Assembly (NCBI RefSeq): GCF_026241155.1
Contig: NZ_JAPFGP010000026.1
Span: forward strand, 1 to 60,721
Direction of reading: 5' to 3'
DNA: 60,721 nt
Source: Paucibacter sp. PLA-PC-4
GTDB lineage: Bacteria; Pseudomonadota; Gammaproteobacteria; Burkholderiales; Burkholderiaceae_C
In this document: positions 25,411-33,773 of the stretch, one piece after another
Numbering within the stretch: the first letter of the stretch is position 1
How the letters are laid out: every line of letters begins with the position of its first letter
Made by a program: the position numbers and the translations under genes
Notes under the pieces: model-generated
Database searches by the model: none
Seen by the model: only the letters and a program-made list of their open reading frames with translations
Told to the model about the DNA's origin: nothing

Positions 25411-26772
25411 ATGGATCGAACCGGCGGCCTGCCGCCATCCCTACACGCTGAAGAATCAGATCGTGGCGTCTACTTGGCGCGGTGCCAAGTGGACACGCCT
25501 GAGCGCTTGCTTCGGTTCGTATGGACGCAAGTCAACGCCCGCCGGCCCAATGCCGGCGATGTGGTCGATTTCGGCTGCGGCGATGCACGCTTCAGCCGCT
25601 TCGGCACATTCGACACCTACACCGGGTTCGAGATCGATCCCGCACGCGGTCCTCGCGCCCCGCTGCGATCACCTCATAAGGTCGTCCTCGGGGACGCGTT
25701 CGAGCCCGGCCGAGTACTCGATTTTTCGACCTGCATTGGCAACCCACCCTATGTCCGACACCACGATCTCGAGGAGGTTTGGCTGGGTCGTGCCGACAAG
25801 CGGCTTAAAGAGCTGATGCCGTATCAGGCTGACGGCCGCAGCAATGCCTACGTGTACTTCATGTGGCTCGCCATGGCCTCGGTCGGTGCCGACGGGTTAG
25901 TGGCACTGGTTATCCCCTTCGAGTGGGTCAGCCGGCCGGCAAGCGCCAAGCTGCGCGCCTTTATCAAGGAGCAGGGGTGGGACGTCGACGTGTTCCACAT
26001 TCGCAACGCGGCATTTGAGCGGGTGCTAACGACCGCGTGTGTCGCAGTCATCGACAAGCGCGCGGCGCTGGGTGGCAAGTGGCGGTTCTTCGATGTGGAT
26101 GATGCTGACGTCATCACGCCTATGAAGGAGGTGACGGGTTCCTCGCATAAGCAACTTGCCTACCAAAAGGCGGCGGGGCAGACACGGGCCATCCGAGGTC
26201 TGAGTCCTGGTGGTAAGGAAGTTTTTGTTCTGACCGAGGCCGAGCGCATTCACTTTCAGCTCCAGTATCCCAGTGATGTTGTCCCTGCGGTGTCGTCGTT
26301 CCGGCACATCGAGCAGAGCCAGGTCACCTTGACGGAGGCGCTGTTTAGGAAGCACTACGTACACACTGGGCAACGCTGCTGGCTGCTCAACGTCGAGGGC
26401 GAAATTTCGCCGGCGTTGAAGGCCTACTTGGACCAGGTGCCGGAGGAGGCTCGGTCGAACTACACCTGTAAATCGCGCAAACTATGGTGGAAATTCGTCA
26501 TGCCTAAAGTCGCCGACATTCTGTACTCGTCCGGCTTCAAAACTGCGCGTCCCAAGATGTTCCGCAACGTGCTGGGCGCGATCCATGTGGGTGGCATCCA
26601 CGGTATCCACTGCGAACTCGCCAGCGACTCGCCCGCCGTCATGGCCGAGTTGCTGAAGATCGACCTGTCCAAGAAGGTAGTATCTCTGGCCAAAGGATTC
26701 TTAAAGGTTGAGGTCAGGCAGATGAACACGGTTTTGAACGACATCCAGAAGCGCTTGGCGGCGCGAGCATGA
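25411..26772 (+). CDS. N6-adenine DNA methyltransferase
   Basis: Class I SAM-dependent methyltransferase, 453 residues. Motif I is VVDFGCGDARF (52-61), an acidic motif follows (GFEIDP, 72-77), and catalytic motif IV is GNPPY (110-114), which specifies adenine-N6 methylation. VALVIPFEW matches the strand after motif IV in Eco57I-type enzymes. The C-terminal 200 residues probably recognise the DNA target. ATG 25411 follows GAGGGAG. It is the first gene of a tightly packed operon, with 8 bp to the MORC/kinase-like gene. By analogy it would mark self DNA, but a solitary regulatory role is possible. Confidence 0.88.
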   Translation: MDRTGGLPPSLHAEESDRGVYLARCQVDTPERLLRFVWTQVNARRPNAGDVVDFGCGDARFSRFGTFDTYTGFEIDPARGPRAPLRSPHKVVLGDAFEPGRVLDFSTCIGNPPYVRHHDLEEVWLGRADKRLKELMPYQADGRSNAYVYFMWLAMASVGADGLVALVIPFEWVSRPASAKLRAFIKEQGWDVDVFHIRNAAFERVLTTACVAVIDKRAALGGKWRFFDVDDADVITPMKEVTGSSHKQLAYQKAAGQTRAIRGLSPGGKEVFVLTEAERIHFQLQYPSDVVPAVSSFRHIEQSQVTLTEALFRKHYVHTGQRCWLLNVEGEISPALKAYLDQVPEEARSNYTCKSRKLWWKFVMPKVADILYSSGFKTARPKMFRNVLGAIHVGGIHGIHCELASDSPAVMAELLKIDLSKKVVSLAKGFLKVEVRQMNTVLNDIQKRLAARA

Positions 26773-26780
26773 GCTCGTAG

Positions 26781-29072
26781 ATGGCTACCACGCTCATCAC
26801 CCGGGACAAGATTCCGTTCGAGGTCGAAGCTCGCCTGCTGCAAGAATTGGGCGAACGCTTGGTCGCATCGCCCGATGTCGCGCTGCTTGAGCTGATAAAG
26901 AACTCCAACGACGCGGACGCACCTGAGTGCCGGGTGTCGCTCGTCACCCGCTTCGGCCGGCCGAACCTAGAGATCGCCGATAACGGCACCGGCATGACCG
27001 AGAAGGACTTCCGCACACGCTGGATGCGGATCGCAGCGGACAGCAAGCGGGAACGGCAGACTAAGCGCTTTGGCCGATCAGTGACGGGGCAAAAGGGCAT
27101 TGGCCGGTTTGCTATTCGCTACCTTGGCGACGCGCTGCGACTATCCTCGGTCGCCTTCGACCCCGAGGCGGGAGAGTTCCGCAAGCTAACGGCGTACTTC
27201 GACTGGCGCCGCCTGGATGGCGTCAAAGACCTGAAGGAAGCTAGCGTCCGCTATTGGGTGAACAGCGTGCCGTCCGGCACTGCGGTAGGCACTCGTCTGA
27301 CGGTGAGTCGACTCAAGCGAGACCTGGACAAGGCCGTCGACAAATCCCTGCTGTCGAGCATCCTGGAGATCGTCTCTCCAATCGCCACCTTCGACCTCGG
27401 CCCGTTCGCGAAGAAGCGCGGCAGGACCGAGATAATCTCGAACAAACAGACGCTAGACTTGGTGAGCCCACCCGCCTCTTCCTTTGAAGAAGATCCAGGG
27501 TTTCGGGTCGTCTTCGCCGGCTTTCCGACGGTTCAGGAAGATCAGTCGGACATCGCTCGGTCCGTGATTGACAACTGCTGGGCGCGCTTGCAGATCTCGC
27601 TCAGTGGCGAGACGCTCAAGTACACGGTCAAGTTCAAGGGCGACGACCAATCCCACACAGCACGCTATCGCTTCCCGAACAACATCAGCAAGGGGTTGCA
27701 TGGTGATATCTCATGGGCACCCAAGCGCAAGGGGTCGTTCAATGACCTCGGGGCAGATGGCCGCGAAGCGTGGTCGTGGATACGCAAGAACTCTGGCATC
27801 GGCGTCGTGGACAACGGGTTTCGCATCAGGCCCTATGGCTTCAAGGACGACGATTGGCTCTATCTGAACCAGGACGCTGCCCATAACCGTCGTGACTGGC
27901 GCTCCGAAATCGCCCAACGTGAGTTCCCGCTCAATGAGATCGAGCAGTCCCGCCCGGGCTTGAACCCGACACTCAATGTCGCGTCGAACTACCAAGTCGT
28001 CGGCGCTATTGGCGTTGCATCACGAGCATCCAATGCGCGTGATGAGGCGGATCTGATCCCGGCCATGGACCGCGAGGGCTTCCTCGACAACGCGGCCTAC
28101 AGGCAGATGGTGGAGGTCGTGCGTGGCGGACTGGAATACCTGGCCAAGCTCGACAAGGCACGCCAGTTGCAGGCTGAAGAAGTCAAGGCGCAAATCTTCC
28201 GCAACGAGCTCCGATCTGACCTCGCGCAGACGATCCACGACATCGAGAATGATCCGCGCTTGGCGAGCGAAGAGAAGGCTGCGCTGGTCCAGCACTACGG
28301 CTCTCTGGCCACGCGCGTTGTCGAGCAGGATCAGTACGACCGGGCGGCCCGCCAGCGGCTGGAAATCGCGTCGGGTCTTGGCGTCGTCGCGGGCTTCATG
28401 ACGCACGAAGCCGAGCGACTATTTCTGGCACTGGATTCGGTCATCGAGCGGCTCAGCAAGAAGGCCCGAACGCCGGCTGAACAGGCGGACCTCGATCAGA
28501 TCACCTCAGCGCGCCAGCAGCTCGACAGCTACATCCGCTACACGCGGCTCTACACCGATTCGCTGCGCTCGACCGAGCTGCGTCCCTTCTCTGCGTTGGG
28601 TCAAATCGAATGGGTGCATGACAGCTTCGGGCCGACGGCAGAAAGCCGGGGGATCCAGACCTTGATCTCGTGTGAGCCTGACGTGATGGCCCCCCCGGTG
28701 CCCGTGGCGATGTACAGCGCCGTGCTACTGAACTTGTACACGAATGCTACCAAGGCCGTCATCGCCCGCGAATCGGACGGACAGGAGCCACAGATCCTGA
28801 TCTCAGCCTGGAACGACCAGAAAAATCACCATTTGTCAGTCCAGGACAACGGAGTCGGCATTCCACCGTCCTCGAAGAAGCGCATCTGGGACCCATTCTT
28901 TACGACGACCTCGCGCGTCAATAGCCCGTTGGGCAGCGGCATGGGCCTGGGCCTGTCGCTGGTGCGCCAACTGGTCGAGCGCGAGGGTGGCAAGGCGGAT
29001 GTCGCCGCGCCCACCCCTGGCTTCACTACCTGCCTGCAGATATCACTTCCAAGGAAGATCAATGTCCACTAG
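26781..29072 (+). CDS. Double-ATPase protein: MORC/Hsp90-like ATPase plus histidine-kinase-like module
   Basis: Protein of 763 residues with two GHKL ATPase domains. The N-terminal one has LLELIKNSNDADA (E37, N41), EIADNGTGM (64-72) and GQKGIGRFA (103-111), the MORC/MutL/Hsp90 pattern. The C-terminal one has a kinase-type dimerisation region with VAGFMTHEAERLF (H542), the N-box NLYTNATKAV (N655), DNGVGIP (689-695), FFTTT (706-710) and GSGMGLGLS (718-726). This resembles the paraMORC-type proteins described next to restriction-modification genes. No membrane segment is seen. It lies between a methyltransferase and a receiver-like gene whose ATG is inside its last codons. Confidence 0.88.
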   Translation: MATTLITRDKIPFEVEARLLQELGERLVASPDVALLELIKNSNDADAPECRVSLVTRFGRPNLEIADNGTGMTEKDFRTRWMRIAADSKRERQTKRFGRSVTGQKGIGRFAIRYLGDALRLSSVAFDPEAGEFRKLTAYFDWRRLDGVKDLKEASVRYWVNSVPSGTAVGTRLTVSRLKRDLDKAVDKSLLSSILEIVSPIATFDLGPFAKKRGRTEIISNKQTLDLVSPPASSFEEDPGFRVVFAGFPTVQEDQSDIARSVIDNCWARLQISLSGETLKYTVKFKGDDQSHTARYRFPNNISKGLHGDISWAPKRKGSFNDLGADGREAWSWIRKNSGIGVVDNGFRIRPYGFKDDDWLYLNQDAAHNRRDWRSEIAQREFPLNEIEQSRPGLNPTLNVASNYQVVGAIGVASRASNARDEADLIPAMDREGFLDNAAYRQMVEVVRGGLEYLAKLDKARQLQAEEVKAQIFRNELRSDLAQTIHDIENDPRLASEEKAALVQHYGSLATRVVEQDQYDRAARQRLEIASGLGVVAGFMTHEAERLFLALDSVIERLSKKARTPAEQADLDQITSARQQLDSYIRYTRLYTDSLRSTELRPFSALGQIEWVHDSFGPTAESRGIQTLISCEPDVMAPPVPVAMYSAVLLNLYTNATKAVIARESDGQEPQILISAWNDQKNHHLSVQDNGVGIPPSSKKRIWDPFFTTTSRVNSPLGSGMGLGLSLVRQLVEREGGKADVAAPTPGFTTCLQISLPRKINVH

Positions 29073-30213
29073 CGGCTCCAAGCGCACTATTGTTCTGTTC
29101 GAAGATCATCAGGAGCGCATCGACGAGCTTCAGGTGGCGATCAAACCGATGCTCGGCACCAAGTACCGCCTGGAGGTCTTTCCGCTGCACGTGGCCCCGA
29201 AGACGATGACTGGGCCCTATGAGGACCGCCTCGCGGAGGATTTGAAAGCACCGCAGTTCGGCAATATCGTCTTGGTGGTCACCGACCGAGATCTGTCGAC
29301 CCAAGAATGGGGAGGGCTGTCGGAAGCTGCTGTGTCGCGCGCCGCCGAGAAGCTGGGCCTACCCGTGGCGTGTTACCGCCAAAAGAAGCCCAATGTCGAG
29401 GACCGTCTAACGCGCAAGCCTGGCAACGGCCAGCTGGAGTTGCCGTTCCTGGTCGACGAGCGTGCGCACCGGGTCATCACCCTTTGCAATGGCTTCGTGG
29501 AAATGGAGAAGTTGCTTGCGCCGGCGCGCGCGCCTGTCACCAAAAAGAGCACGGCGAAGACGCCGATCAAGGCGAAACTTGCCCCCAAGGCAGACGCCGG
29601 TACGCCGGGTACCCTCCTAGCTGGCATTCTTCAGCAGCCGTACGTCGCGACTCATTTCGACTTGTTCGCCTGCGGTGATCAGCGCGCCATTTCCGAGATC
29701 ATGAGCGTCTCTCAGGACAACAAAACTCAGCTTAAGCCTGAGCAGGAGCGCCGTCTGGTGATTGCCCTTGGCGTCTGGCTTGCCGATCTGGTGATGGAGT
29801 TTCCGGGCTTGTTGCTCAATAGGACTGCTGCTGCGAGTTATCTGGACATCGCGCCGGACGACTTCGCCAAGGCCAAGGTGCAGACCGTGTTCGAGTCTGC
29901 CAAATACGTGAACCTTCCGTTTGCCGACGAGCACAACCCGCTGTGGTGGCGACATCTGCTCGACGATTTGGTCACGGACGGCGAAGTGGTCTCAGGACGT
30001 GCGCTGTGCGAATCCAAGGGCATCAAGAAGTTGTCCTACTGCCCGTGCTCTGTCAAGCCAGAGCTGCATGCCGGTTACTACTGCATGGCCACCGAGAGGC
30101 CTATCAGCGAGGAACAATCGTCCGGACGCGTCAGTTGGTTCCCGGTGGGCGCCGACTTGGCTCGGATCACTGCCCGCACGCACCGAGTGCTAGCCCCCTG
30201 GATCGGTTCCTGA
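29062..30213 (+). CDS. Receiver-like protein with Cys-rich C-terminal region
   Basis: Protein of 383 residues, start ATG 29062 after AAGGAAG, overlapping the previous gene by 11 bp. The N-terminal 120 residues look like a response-regulator receiver: hydrophobic strand TIVLFEDHQ with acidic pair E14-D15, and IVLVVTDRDLS with D75/D77 in the phospho-acceptor position. A Lys-rich linker (about 155-180) follows. The C-terminal domain (about 190-383) is not recognised; it carries SYCPCSVKPELHAGYYC, a possible metal site. The neighbour's kinase-like module is the obvious partner. Not a DNA-binding response regulator of a familiar type. Confidence 0.8.
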   Translation: MSTSGSKRTIVLFEDHQERIDELQVAIKPMLGTKYRLEVFPLHVAPKTMTGPYEDRLAEDLKAPQFGNIVLVVTDRDLSTQEWGGLSEAAVSRAAEKLGLPVACYRQKKPNVEDRLTRKPGNGQLELPFLVDERAHRVITLCNGFVEMEKLLAPARAPVTKKSTAKTPIKAKLAPKADAGTPGTLLAGILQQPYVATHFDLFACGDQRAISEIMSVSQDNKTQLKPEQERRLVIALGVWLADLVMEFPGLLLNRTAAASYLDIAPDDFAKAKVQTVFESAKYVNLPFADEHNPLWWRHLLDDLVTDGEVVSGRALCESKGIKKLSYCPCSVKPELHAGYYCMATERPISEEQSSGRVSWFPVGADLARITARTHRVLAPWIGS

Positions 30214-30214
30214 T

Positions 30215-30991
30215 ATGGCGACAAGAGGCCAGCTCCTGCAGGAGTTCATACAGCTTTCTGAGAACGCCTATAACAACGTATACACAGCGTTCAAGCGAAC
30301 AGCGTTTCTCGAACGTGCAACGCTGCTGCCGGCGATCGGCGATCAGGCGTTTGTGGCCGAGCCGGCCAAGGGGCAAACGAACTCCGTCGAAGTGAAGGGA
30401 GCCTTGCGCATTGACAGCCTGCCCTATCGGCGCAAGGAGACCGCCGGCTCGCGTGGGACCGACTCGCGCCATGACGGCGGCATCAATGTCGTCCTGGACT
30501 CGCTCGACATCTACAAGTTTGATCGAGACAAGCCAAGTCTTTCAAACAGCTTCCTCTACAAGTCACAGGTGCGAGTGGCCTATTTCAAGCGGGCCAAGAG
30601 CAAATGGAAGCCACACCTATGCGTGAGATATGACTTTGCGCGCAGCTACGGCTCGCATCCCATCTTTCACGCCCAACTTGAGAACGGTGTACCCGATGCT
30701 TCGGTGCGCGCCATGTTTCCGGATTTGCCCGATGTCGTCGACCCGCTCGACCTGCATTTCAAGGTCAGGCTACCCACTGCGAACGTTGTCGGTGCAACAG
30801 CGCTGTTGAGCCTTGCGGCCGATCACCTGCCGCTGAATCGCTTTCCCGATGTGCTGCGCGCAGTACGCGCGCAGGCACTGTTCAACACTGAGCCATGGCG
30901 CTGCGATTGCAGCAGCCTGGACGGCGGCCATGCCCCGCAAAGTATGCTTGCGAGCCGCTGGTACAGCACAAATCTGGAAGAAGTGCCTTAA
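30215..30991 (+). CDS. Unknown protein, fourth gene of the methyltransferase/MORC operon
   Basis: Protein of 258 residues beginning one base after the stop of the receiver-like gene, so it is in the same operon. It is mixed alpha/beta with no signal peptide. Visible features are a basic patch (LPYRRKETAGSRG), the strands GINVVLDSLDIYKFD, and a His-containing segment (YGSHPIFHAQLENG). A late Cys pair (WRCDCSS) follows. I do not recognise the family. It could be the effector or a specificity factor of the system. Confidence 0.7.
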   Translation: MATRGQLLQEFIQLSENAYNNVYTAFKRTAFLERATLLPAIGDQAFVAEPAKGQTNSVEVKGALRIDSLPYRRKETAGSRGTDSRHDGGINVVLDSLDIYKFDRDKPSLSNSFLYKSQVRVAYFKRAKSKWKPHLCVRYDFARSYGSHPIFHAQLENGVPDASVRAMFPDLPDVVDPLDLHFKVRLPTANVVGATALLSLAADHLPLNRFPDVLRAVRAQALFNTEPWRCDCSSLDGGHAPQSMLASRWYSTNLEEVP

Positions 30992-31673
30992 ACAGAGGTG
31001 TGTCGGGGAGCGCTGTCAGCTTCCCCAGCTGCGTCGATATGCGCATCAGTGCTTGTCGGTCTTCTCGCTTGTCATCATGTCCACCTAAGTGGACATGATC
31101 CTTGCTGCCCAGCCCGGCAACATCAAGATTTGTTGGGCGGACGGATACGGAGGGACAGCTATATGTCATAGCCGACGGTGGATTTCTTCCGCCCGCCGTC
31201 AGGCTTGAACAACTTGGCATCAGCCGCCAGAACTGGGACGGAGCGAGCTCACTGAACATTGCTTTCGTCGGTGCTTCAGGCCAGCTCCTGAAGCTATTGC
31301 TCGCTTCATGGCTATGAATCGCCTATATGGTCCGCCCAGGAAGAGCAAGTTTATGCGTCGAGACGGTTTGAAGGGTTTGCGGCTTCCGCGTATCGGTGTA
31401 CGCTGATCGCGACCGATAGCTACAGGGCGGGACCGCCGATGCGCTAGATGCAACCACGGTCAACGCCGTTGCCGTCACGGGCTGTCCCTGGAACGGTGCC
31501 ATCGAACCGCACATGCGGCGCTTGTTCAGCCTGTAGTTGATCAATGACCGTATCGGCGAGCGCAGTCATTGGTCTGCAAGAACTGGGTGATAGGAGCCAG
31601 CCTTGAACAGCCGGCTGATGAGCAGCTATACCGGGCTTCTGGTTTCGCGAACCGTTCAGTAGTTAACGTACGA
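30992..31673. other. Gene-poor gap after the methyltransferase/MORC operon
   Basis: About 680 bp of lower GC. No open frame has a ribosome site plus a protein-like composition. It contains the strong hairpin at 31074-31099. It may be decayed sequence at the join of two defence modules. Confidence 0.5.
31074..31099 (+). terminator. Perfect 11-bp hairpin, candidate terminator of the four-gene operon
   Basis: ATCATGTCCAC (31074-31084) pairs perfectly with GTGGACATGAT (31089-31099) around a CTAA loop. It starts 83 bp after the last stop of the operon. No T-run follows on either side, so it may be an operator or recombination remnant instead. Confidence 0.45.
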
Positions 31674-31910
31674 TCATTCCCGGACCAGTAAATCACAGAT
31701 GTCAACGCCCAACGCCGTTGCCAATCGCTCAACATTGTCGAGAGAGACATTCCTCTCGCAACGCTCAATGGATCCCACATAGGTGCGGTGCAGATCCGCC
31801 AAGTCAGCAAGCCCCTCTTGTGATAGGCCGCGCGCAGCACGAAGCGAACGAAGGTGTCGCGCTAAGCGTTCCCTTGCTGATTCGACCGTGATTTTCCGAC
31901 GCCCTGACAT
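31674..31910 (-). CDS. XRE-family helix-turn-helix regulator, C-protein-like
   Basis: DNA-binding protein of 78 residues, a single HTH_3 domain: RSLRAARGLSQEGLADLAD, then LHRTYVGSIERCERNVSL and NVERLATALGVDICDLL. Size and sequence resemble controller (C) proteins of restriction-modification systems. I took ATG 31908-31910 because the longer frame (to 31988) would place one of two upstream direct repeats inside the coding region. No ribosome site is obvious, as is common for leaderless C-protein genes. It is divergent from the ECF sigma gene and probably binds the repeats between them. Confidence 0.8.
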   Translation of the reverse strand: MSGRRKITVESARERLARHLRSLRAARGLSQEGLADLADLHRTYVGSIERCERNVSLDNVERLATALGVDICDLLVRE

Positions 31911-31931
31911 GACGCCGTAGGTTCGATCAAG

Positions 31932-32074
31932 GATGACTTTGGGTCTACAGACGTAAAGTAGCAATTGATGCCGCTGCGGCGTCATCATCTGCTTCGATCC
32001 AAAGGACTGAACTCATACGAGTAAAGCCGAAAATCTCTCCTTGATGACTTTGGGTATACAGACTTAAAGTAGCA
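31932..32074. repeat. Pair of 32-bp direct repeats between xre gene and sigma gene
   Basis: Copies at 31932-31963 and 32043-32074 differ at 2 of 32 positions and start 111 bp apart. Each begins GATGACTTTGGGT and ends TAAAGTAGCA, with ACTTT/AAAGT arms around a TATAC-like centre. They are upstream of the xre gene on one side and of the sigma gene on the other, so they look like operators of the XRE protein. Confidence 0.65.
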
Positions 32075-32166
32075 TAGCAATCGTGACTTGGCCGAAGGTT
32101 GAGTCTTTTCGGTTCTCATGCGGCCGGCTTTGCACCGCCCGGCCTTTGACCCTGGGAGGGTTCACC

Positions 32167-32652
32167 ATGAAGAAGCATCTACCTCCGGTCTTCGCACGCA
32201 TCCGAGACGCCCTGCGGCGGCGCGGCAGCTCGACTCAGGATGCGGAAGATATCGTCCAGGAAGCCTGGGTGCGGCTGGCCCGCTACGAGCGTGGGCAGGT
32301 CGTCGTGAATTCGGATGCCTTCCTGATGCAGACCGCGCTGAACCTGGCCATCGATGAACACCGGGGCCGGGTCACCCACGGCGAGCAGGTCGTGCTCGAA
32401 GAGGTGATCCTGGTTGACGATTCGCCGCCCGTCGAGGCCGTGGTGCTGGGTCGTGAACGCCTGGCTCGGCTGCACTATTGCCTGGGGCGGCTGACCGAGA
32501 AGAGCCGGGACATCTTCCTGGCCCACCGCCTGGACGGGCTGACCTACCGGGAGATCGCCGATCAACACGGCTTGAGCATCAGTACGGTGGAGAAGCACAT
32601 TGCCAAGGCTACGATGCAACTCATCACCGGGATGCAGGACTGGCGAACGTGA
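32167..32652 (+). CDS. ECF RNA polymerase sigma factor, FecI-like (copy 1)
   Basis: Extracytoplasmic-function sigma factor of 161 residues. Region 2 is AEDIVQEAWVRLARYERG and region 4 is LTYREIADQHGLSISTVEKHI. ATG 32167 is preceded by GGGAGG. Its stop overlaps the fecR-like gene by 4 bp (GTGA). FecI/FecR systems respond to a ligand-loaded TonB-dependent receptor at the outer membrane. Here no receptor follows. It is a paralogue of the sigma factor at 52708. Confidence 0.92.
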   Translation: MKKHLPPVFARIRDALRRRGSSTQDAEDIVQEAWVRLARYERGQVVVNSDAFLMQTALNLAIDEHRGRVTHGEQVVLEEVILVDDSPPVEAVVLGRERLARLHYCLGRLTEKSRDIFLAHRLDGLTYREIADQHGLSISTVEKHIAKATMQLITGMQDWRT

Positions 32653-33773
32653 TTGGCGCAGAGGGGCGGGACGGGCAGGGCGACGAGCGAAACGAAGGGC
32701 AGGGGACCGAGCCCGTCGTGACGCGAGAGATTGCGGCTGAGGCGGCCGTCTGGATCGCCCGGCTGCATGGGCCGGATCGATCCAACCACATGGAACGCGA
32801 GTGCCGCGCCTGGCAGGCGCGCTCGCCCGCACACCGGCTGGCCTTCGAGCGCGGGACGGATCTGTGGATGGAGGCGGCGGGTGTGGACCGGGCCGCCGTG
32901 GCCCGGGCTGCGGCGGCCAGCAGGCCTGAGGGCCAAGGTGGGGAACGGCAGGGCGCCAGCCCCGTGAATGCCGGCACCAGGGGATGGGGCTGGCCGCGCC
33001 CCTGGGCGCTCGCCCTGACGGTCACATCGATAGTCCTCGTGGTCGGTGTGCTGGTCGGCCAGCCCTGGCGCGACATCGACAGCTACGACACCGGTATCGG
33101 CGAGCAGCGCCTGGTGATCCTGAAGGATGGCACCCGGGTGTCGCTGAACACCTCGACCCGGGTGAAGGTGGAACTCGACCAGACCCAGCGCCGCGTGCAG
33201 GTGGAAGGCGGAGAGGCGTTCTTCGAAGTCGCCAAGGATGCGAGCCGGCCTTTTGTCGTGCAGGCCGCCGGCACGGAAGTCACCGCCACCGGGACGGCCT
33301 TCGTGGTGCGGCTCATGCCTTCATGCGCAGGCGAGCGTGAAGCGCTCGATGTGACGCTGGTCGAGGGGCAGGTTGTCGTGCATGGGGCCGGTGGAACAAC
33401 CGCCGCCCCGGCGATGGCGCCGCCCATCGTGATGGCGGCAGGGGACCGTATCCGGGTCCGCCGCAGTCAAGGCGACAGCGCCACATCGGCCCCATCAGCA
33501 ACCGCGCCCGAGCATGACCGGCCTCGCCTGGACCAGGTGTTGGCCTGGAAGCGCGGCGAAGCTGTCTTCGACCACGTGTCACTGCAGGAGGCGCTGGCCG
33601 AGATGAACCGCTACAGCGCGACGCCGATCTCGGTGGACGCCAGCGTGGCGGATCTGCGGGTCAGCGGTCAGTTCAGGACGGGCGACAACGCGGGCTTTGC
33701 GCAGGCGGTGGCAAAGTTGCACGGCTTGGCGGTGCTAGAGCATGCGGGCCGGCTTGAGTTGGTGCCGAAGTAG
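32649..33773 (+). CDS. FecR-family anti-sigma factor (copy 1)
   Basis: Inner-membrane sigma regulator of 374 residues starting at GTG 32649, which overlaps the sigma stop. The cytoplasmic N-terminal segment (TREIAAEAAVWIARLHGPDR) binds the sigma factor. A membrane helix at about 117-135 (LTVTSIVLVVGVLVG) leads to a periplasmic FecR domain (LKDGTRVSLNTSTRVKVEL, FFEVAKDASRPFVVQA) and a C-terminal STN-like end (LAEMNRYSATPISVD). It matches the FecR at 53211 closely over its whole length. It ends with no receptor gene behind it. Confidence 0.92.
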   Translation: MIGAEGRDGQGDERNEGQGTEPVVTREIAAEAAVWIARLHGPDRSNHMERECRAWQARSPAHRLAFERGTDLWMEAAGVDRAAVARAAAASRPEGQGGERQGASPVNAGTRGWGWPRPWALALTVTSIVLVVGVLVGQPWRDIDSYDTGIGEQRLVILKDGTRVSLNTSTRVKVELDQTQRRVQVEGGEAFFEVAKDASRPFVVQAAGTEVTATGTAFVVRLMPSCAGEREALDVTLVEGQVVVHGAGGTTAAPAMAPPIVMAAGDRIRVRRSQGDSATSAPSATAPEHDRPRLDQVLAWKRGEAVFDHVSLQEALAEMNRYSATPISVDASVADLRVSGQFRTGDNAGFAQAVAKLHGLAVLEHAGRLELVPK

